DNA of 7,811 bases from Acidobacteriota bacterium (GTDB lineage Bacteria; Acidobacteriota; Terriglobia; Bryobacterales; JACQDG01): positions 1 through 7,811 of the forward strand of contig JACQDG010000280.1 of the NCBI GenBank assembly GCA_016201185.1, read 5' to 3'. Shown here one piece after another: positions 5,298 through 7,811 of the stretch. How positions within the stretch are numbered: the stretch's first letter is position 1; each line of letters begins with the position of its first letter. A program made the translations under genes and the position numbers. Under the pieces are notes generated by a model. It had not been told where the DNA came from. It saw only the letters and a program-made list of their open reading frames with translations, and did no database searches.

Positions 5298-6374
5298 ATG
5301 AAGAAGCTGCTGATGAATACCGTAGAGCGCGCTACAAGGTATATGGAAGAGGTAGAGAGCCGCCGCGTAGCACCGGCTCCGGAGGCGCTGGCCCGCCTGG
5401 CAGAGTTAAAGGTGAGCCTCCCGGAACATCCCACGGAGCCGGACCATATCCTGGCTCTGCTCGACGAGATTGGCTCGCCGGCCACCGTTACCACGACGGG
5501 AGGGCGGTACTTCGGCTTCGTCAACGGCGGGGCGCTGCCGGCGGCGGTGGCGGCCAACTGGCTGGCCGCTGCTTGGGACCAGAACGCCGCTCTGGCGGTG
5601 ATGTCGCCCGTTGCGGCGGCGCTCGAAGAAGTAGCGCTCGGCTGGGTGATCGACCTGCTCGGGCTGCCGGCAGACTGTGGAGGGGCCGTAGTGACCGGCG
5701 CCACGATGGCCAACTTCACGGCGCTAGCCGCCGCTCGCCATGCGGTGTTGCGGCGGGCCGGGTGGGACGTGGAGGCCGACGGGCTATTCGGCGCCCCGCC
5801 CATTACCGTCGTAGTGGGAGCGGAAACGCATATATCCCTGCTGAAGGCCCTGGCGCTGCTCGGGCTGGGGCGCAGCCGCGTTGTCACGGTTCCGGCGGAC
5901 GGGCAGGGGCGGATGCGCGCCGAGGCTTTTCCCAAGCTGCAGGGTCCCTCCATCGTTTGCGTGCAAGCCGGCAACGTGAACACGGGTGCGTTCGATCCTG
6001 CTGTTGAGATCTGCGCCCTGGCGCATGAGCACGGCGCCTGGGTCCACATCGACGGAGCCTTCGGATTGTGGGCGGCGGTTTCGCCTTCGCGGGCCCATCT
6101 GACGCGCGGCTTCGCCGACGCCGACTCCTGGGCCACCGACGCCCACAAATGGCTCAACCAGGTGCTGGTCTCGTTCGGGGACGCGGAAACGACGCGGCAC
6201 GTAATCGCCGGCCTCCAGACCGATGGAACCTGCTGGTGCGGAGGCACGGTGTGGCAGGGGCAGACGGCGATGCGGATCAGCGTTTCTTCCTGGGCGACGA
6301 CGGAAGAGGACGTGGAACGAAGCCTGGCCGCCATGCTGCGGATCGCAGGAGCAGTACGCGCCGGCCGGGTGTAA
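5298..6374 (+). CDS. PLP-dependent group II decarboxylase, internally truncated
   Basis: A 358-residue protein from ATG 5298; an in-frame ATG at 5262 would give 370, and neither has a strong ribosome-binding site. It belongs to the aromatic-L-amino-acid/glutamate decarboxylase fold (group II, often labelled 'aspartate aminotransferase family'). The PLP site is intact: TGATMAN (133-139) for phosphate, ETHISLLKAL (176-185) with the ring-stacking His178, HIDGAFGLWA (250-259) with Asp252 for the pyridine nitrogen, and the Schiff-base Lys284 in ATDAHKWLN. Right after HKWLN the sequence jumps to NQVLVSFGDAETT and TDGTCWCGGTVWQG, blocks that in relatives lie roughly 100 residues further on. The missing part would include the mobile catalytic loop carrying the Tyr that completes the active site in AADC-type enzymes. 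Full relatives are about 450-480 residues, to my recollection. The frame is kept, so a protein is made, but normal activity is doubtful. The substrate is unknown. A tRNA gene begins 10 nt after the stop. Confidence 0.85.
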   Translation: MKKLLMNTVERATRYMEEVESRRVAPAPEALARLAELKVSLPEHPTEPDHILALLDEIGSPATVTTTGGRYFGFVNGGALPAAVAANWLAAAWDQNAALAVMSPVAAALEEVALGWVIDLLGLPADCGGAVVTGATMANFTALAAARHAVLRRAGWDVEADGLFGAPPITVVVGAETHISLLKALALLGLGRSRVVTVPADGQGRMRAEAFPKLQGPSIVCVQAGNVNTGAFDPAVEICALAHEHGAWVHIDGAFGLWAAVSPSRAHLTRGFADADSWATDAHKWLNQVLVSFGDAETTRHVIAGLQTDGTCWCGGTVWQGQTAMRISVSSWATTEEDVERSLAAMLRIAGAVRAGRV

Positions 6375-6384
6375 AATAACCCAT

Positions 6385-6474
6385 GGAGGAATGGCCGAGC
6401 GGTTGAAGGCGGCGGTCTTGAAAACCGTTAGTGGGGAAACTCACTCGGGGGTTCGAATCCCTCTTCCTCCGCCA
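6385..6474 (+). tRNA. tRNA-Ser (anticodon UGA)
   Basis: A complete 90-nt class II tRNA. The acceptor stem GGAGGAA (6385-6391) pairs perfectly with TTCCTCC (6464-6470), followed by discriminator G6471 and an encoded CCA (6472-6474). The anticodon stem is 6412-6416 with 6424-6428 around loop CTTGAAA, placing anticodon TGA at 6419-6421; it reads UCA and other UCN serine codons. The long variable arm (AGTG...CACT, about 6430-6445) is the serine-tRNA hallmark. The T arm is 6447-6463 with loop TTCGAAT. It lies 10 nt after the decarboxylase stop with no room for its own promoter outside that gene, so it is either read through from upstream or uses a promoter inside the decarboxylase 3' end. Confidence 0.97.
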
Positions 6475-6529
6475 CGCCAATCTTGGGCCGCGGGATCAAA
6501 GCGGCGTCCGGCCTTTGCCCATCAACCTT

Positions 6530-7811
6530 TTACGGCGTCACAGCTCGCGGGTCGATACTGATCGTGATTTTCTCGCCGGGCACGTCGAGTAGGGGTCCGG
6601 GTTTGCGCCTGGGGGGCGAAATGCGCCCGAGCAAGTCACGTTGGAAGTGAGGCCCCGCCTCCACGACCGGCGTTGTTCCGCTCACGGACCAAGTCATGCG
6701 CAGCGTGTCCAGATTTACATCGATACTCATGTCCGCGTAAGCACCCTTCTTGTCGAAGCCGAAGAATTTCTGCCACGCCGGGAGGTCCAGCCGCAAAACT
6801 GGCTCCGGTGAGGAAATCCAATTTAATCCGCGGCCCACCCCGCGATTCTCGTCAGCGACCTGGTCCGCGCCGAACCAGTAGAGGTTGCCCTCCGCCATGT
6901 TCTCCCGGTTGCAGAAATCGATCGCCTTCCCGCAGCGATAAAAAATGTTGTTGAGCACCTGGTTCCAACGGGAGGTCCCCCCGCGAGTGCCGACGATGCG
7001 GCTCTCCACGGTCCGCGTTTTGACCGCCGCGTCCTGGCAAAAGCCAAACAGGTTGTGCGCAATAACAGCCTCGTCACTGCCGTCCACCAGGATGCCCCAG
7101 CCGCCGTGTGGCGGCATATTGTAAGTCCCGCCGCCTGGCCCCTCGGTGGTATCCCAGATGATGTTATGGTCGAGCATGTTGGGCTCATGTGAGGCCTCCA
7201 GGTAGATTCCGCCCCGGAGGGTGTCCTTCAGATCGCCCATTACGTTCCCCGTTACGCGCGTGTTGACATTCTGGTAGTCCAGCCAGATGGCGCCCGCGTA
7301 CCGGACGTGACGGATCACGTTGTGGCGCAACAGGCAGTTTTTCGTCAGGTGGAGCTTGATGCCGCTGGTCTCCCACATCAGCTCCACGTTCTGCCACCCG
7401 ATGTGTTCGATGAGGTTCGATTCGATGAGGGTCTCGCACACGCCCAGGCCCGCCAGGCCGCAGACGCCGGCGTCGTCAATGTGATTCCGGCGCACGATGC
7501 TGTAGCCGACCAGCTTGGGTGGCTCCATGCTCCCGTCCTGGTAGCCGATGTCGAGACCGACGGAATTGGCATGGCGGATGGTGCAGTCCTCAATGATCCA
7601 GTGATGACCAGAGTTAGTTGAGACCAGCCCGCGCTGCGGCCCTGGAAATCCGTTCGCCGCATACTCAAAAGTGATCCCCTTCACGCGGATGTATCCCAAC
7701 TCGCGCCGGCGCGGGGCAAAGACCTGCTCTTGAATGACCAGCTCGACCTCATGTTCAGCCGGATTGGCATCACCGGGAAGCCGGACGTGCAGGGTGAGAC
7801 CGTTATGCTCC
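6530..7811 (-). CDS. right-handed parallel beta-helix protein (C-terminal part)
   Basis: The last 426 residues of a larger protein whose N-terminus lies beyond the window. The frame stays open to the edge; the TTG at 7699 is only an internal codon. After a lead-in strand region (VELVIQEQVFAP, then YIRVKGITFEYAANG near 40-54) come successive beta-helix coils with the usual 'I..N.I' turns: HHWIIEDCTIRHANS, YSIVRRNHIDDAG, CETLIESNLIEHIG, NCLLRHNVIRHVRYAG, TRVTGNVMGDL, PNMLDHNIIWDT, AVIAHNLFGFCQ and LNNIFYRCGKAIDF. This is the Beta_helix (PF13229) pattern of pectate-lyase- and polygalacturonase-like carbohydrate enzymes. The final ~95 residues, with DLLGRISPPRRKPGPLLDV, resemble the tail of such proteins. 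It probably acts on an extracellular polysaccharide, but the signal peptide is off-window and I cannot point to catalytic residues. Fold is confident, activity is not. Its stop lies 55 bp from the tRNA 3' end, in convergent orientation. Confidence 0.88.
   Translation of the reverse strand, partial: EHNGLTLHVRLPGDANPAEHEVELVIQEQVFAPRRRELGYIRVKGITFEYAANGFPGPQRGLVSTNSGHHWIIEDCTIRHANSVGLDIGYQDGSMEPPKLVGYSIVRRNHIDDAGVCGLAGLGVCETLIESNLIEHIGWQNVELMWETSGIKLHLTKNCLLRHNVIRHVRYAGAIWLDYQNVNTRVTGNVMGDLKDTLRGGIYLEASHEPNMLDHNIIWDTTEGPGGGTYNMPPHGGWGILVDGSDEAVIAHNLFGFCQDAAVKTRTVESRIVGTRGGTSRWNQVLNNIFYRCGKAIDFCNRENMAEGNLYWFGADQVADENRGVGRGLNWISSPEPVLRLDLPAWQKFFGFDKKGAYADMSIDVNLDTLRMTWSVSGTTPVVEAGPHFQRDLLGRISPPRRKPGPLLDVPGEKITISIDPRAVTP

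Noticed and set aside
5282..6334. Minus-strand open frame of 350 codons opposite the decarboxylase
   Set aside because: Ser/Ala/Thr-rich low-information sequence with no motif, and the plus strand encodes conserved PLP-site motifs throughout.
6487..6505. Possible terminator hairpin after the tRNA (GCCGC, 9-nt loop, GCGGC)
   Set aside because: The stem is only 5 bp and no T-tract follows on either strand; such short GC stems are common at this base composition.
7697..7699. TTG at 7699-7697 as the start of the beta-helix gene
   Set aside because: The frame continues upstream without a stop to the window edge and encodes sensible strand sequence (VELVIQEQVFAP), so the gene is cut by the window rather than starting here.

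Overview
The window is a GC-rich, tightly packed stretch of bacterial chromosome. Gene content and sequence style suggest a soil or sediment bacterium of the Acidobacteriota type. That assignment is an inference from protein flavour and GC content, as there is no rRNA or other marker here.

Layout. Positions 1-2293 hold a leftward set of three genes, in transcription order: a GT-C type multi-membrane glycosyltransferase, a small uncharacterised zincin-like protein (HEIFH plus ExxxD), and the 5' part of a TlpA/ResA-like thioredoxin lipoprotein cut by the window edge. A divergent pair runs rightward from 2385: a small secreted protein with a DUF5666-like look, then a cellulose-synthase-like family 2 glycosyltransferase in the same operon. 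A leftward pgeF/yfiH gene (4430-5263) overlaps the glycosyltransferase tail to tail. Head to head with pgeF is a rightward PLP-dependent group II decarboxylase gene, which appears to have lost about 100 internal codons. A tRNA-Ser(UGA) gene follows 10 nt after its stop. The right end (6530-7811) is the C-terminal part of a leftward parallel beta-helix protein.

How the genes fit together. The two membrane glycosyltransferases and the small secreted protein share one divergent intergenic region and could make or export a surface glycan, but nothing shows the product. The thioredoxin lipoprotein points to envelope redox work. pgeF is a housekeeping gene.

Most notable points: (1) the decarboxylase runs straight from its PLP-lysine motif (HKWLN) into its C-terminal domain (NQVLVSFGD) in frame, as expected of an internal deletion or an assembly collapse; (2) the ribosome-binding site, start codon and first codons of the GT2 gene have a diverged second copy about 500 bp upstream, in front of the small secreted-protein gene. 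I see no phage, IS element, CRISPR array or defence system, and no convincing evidence of a new multi-gene system.
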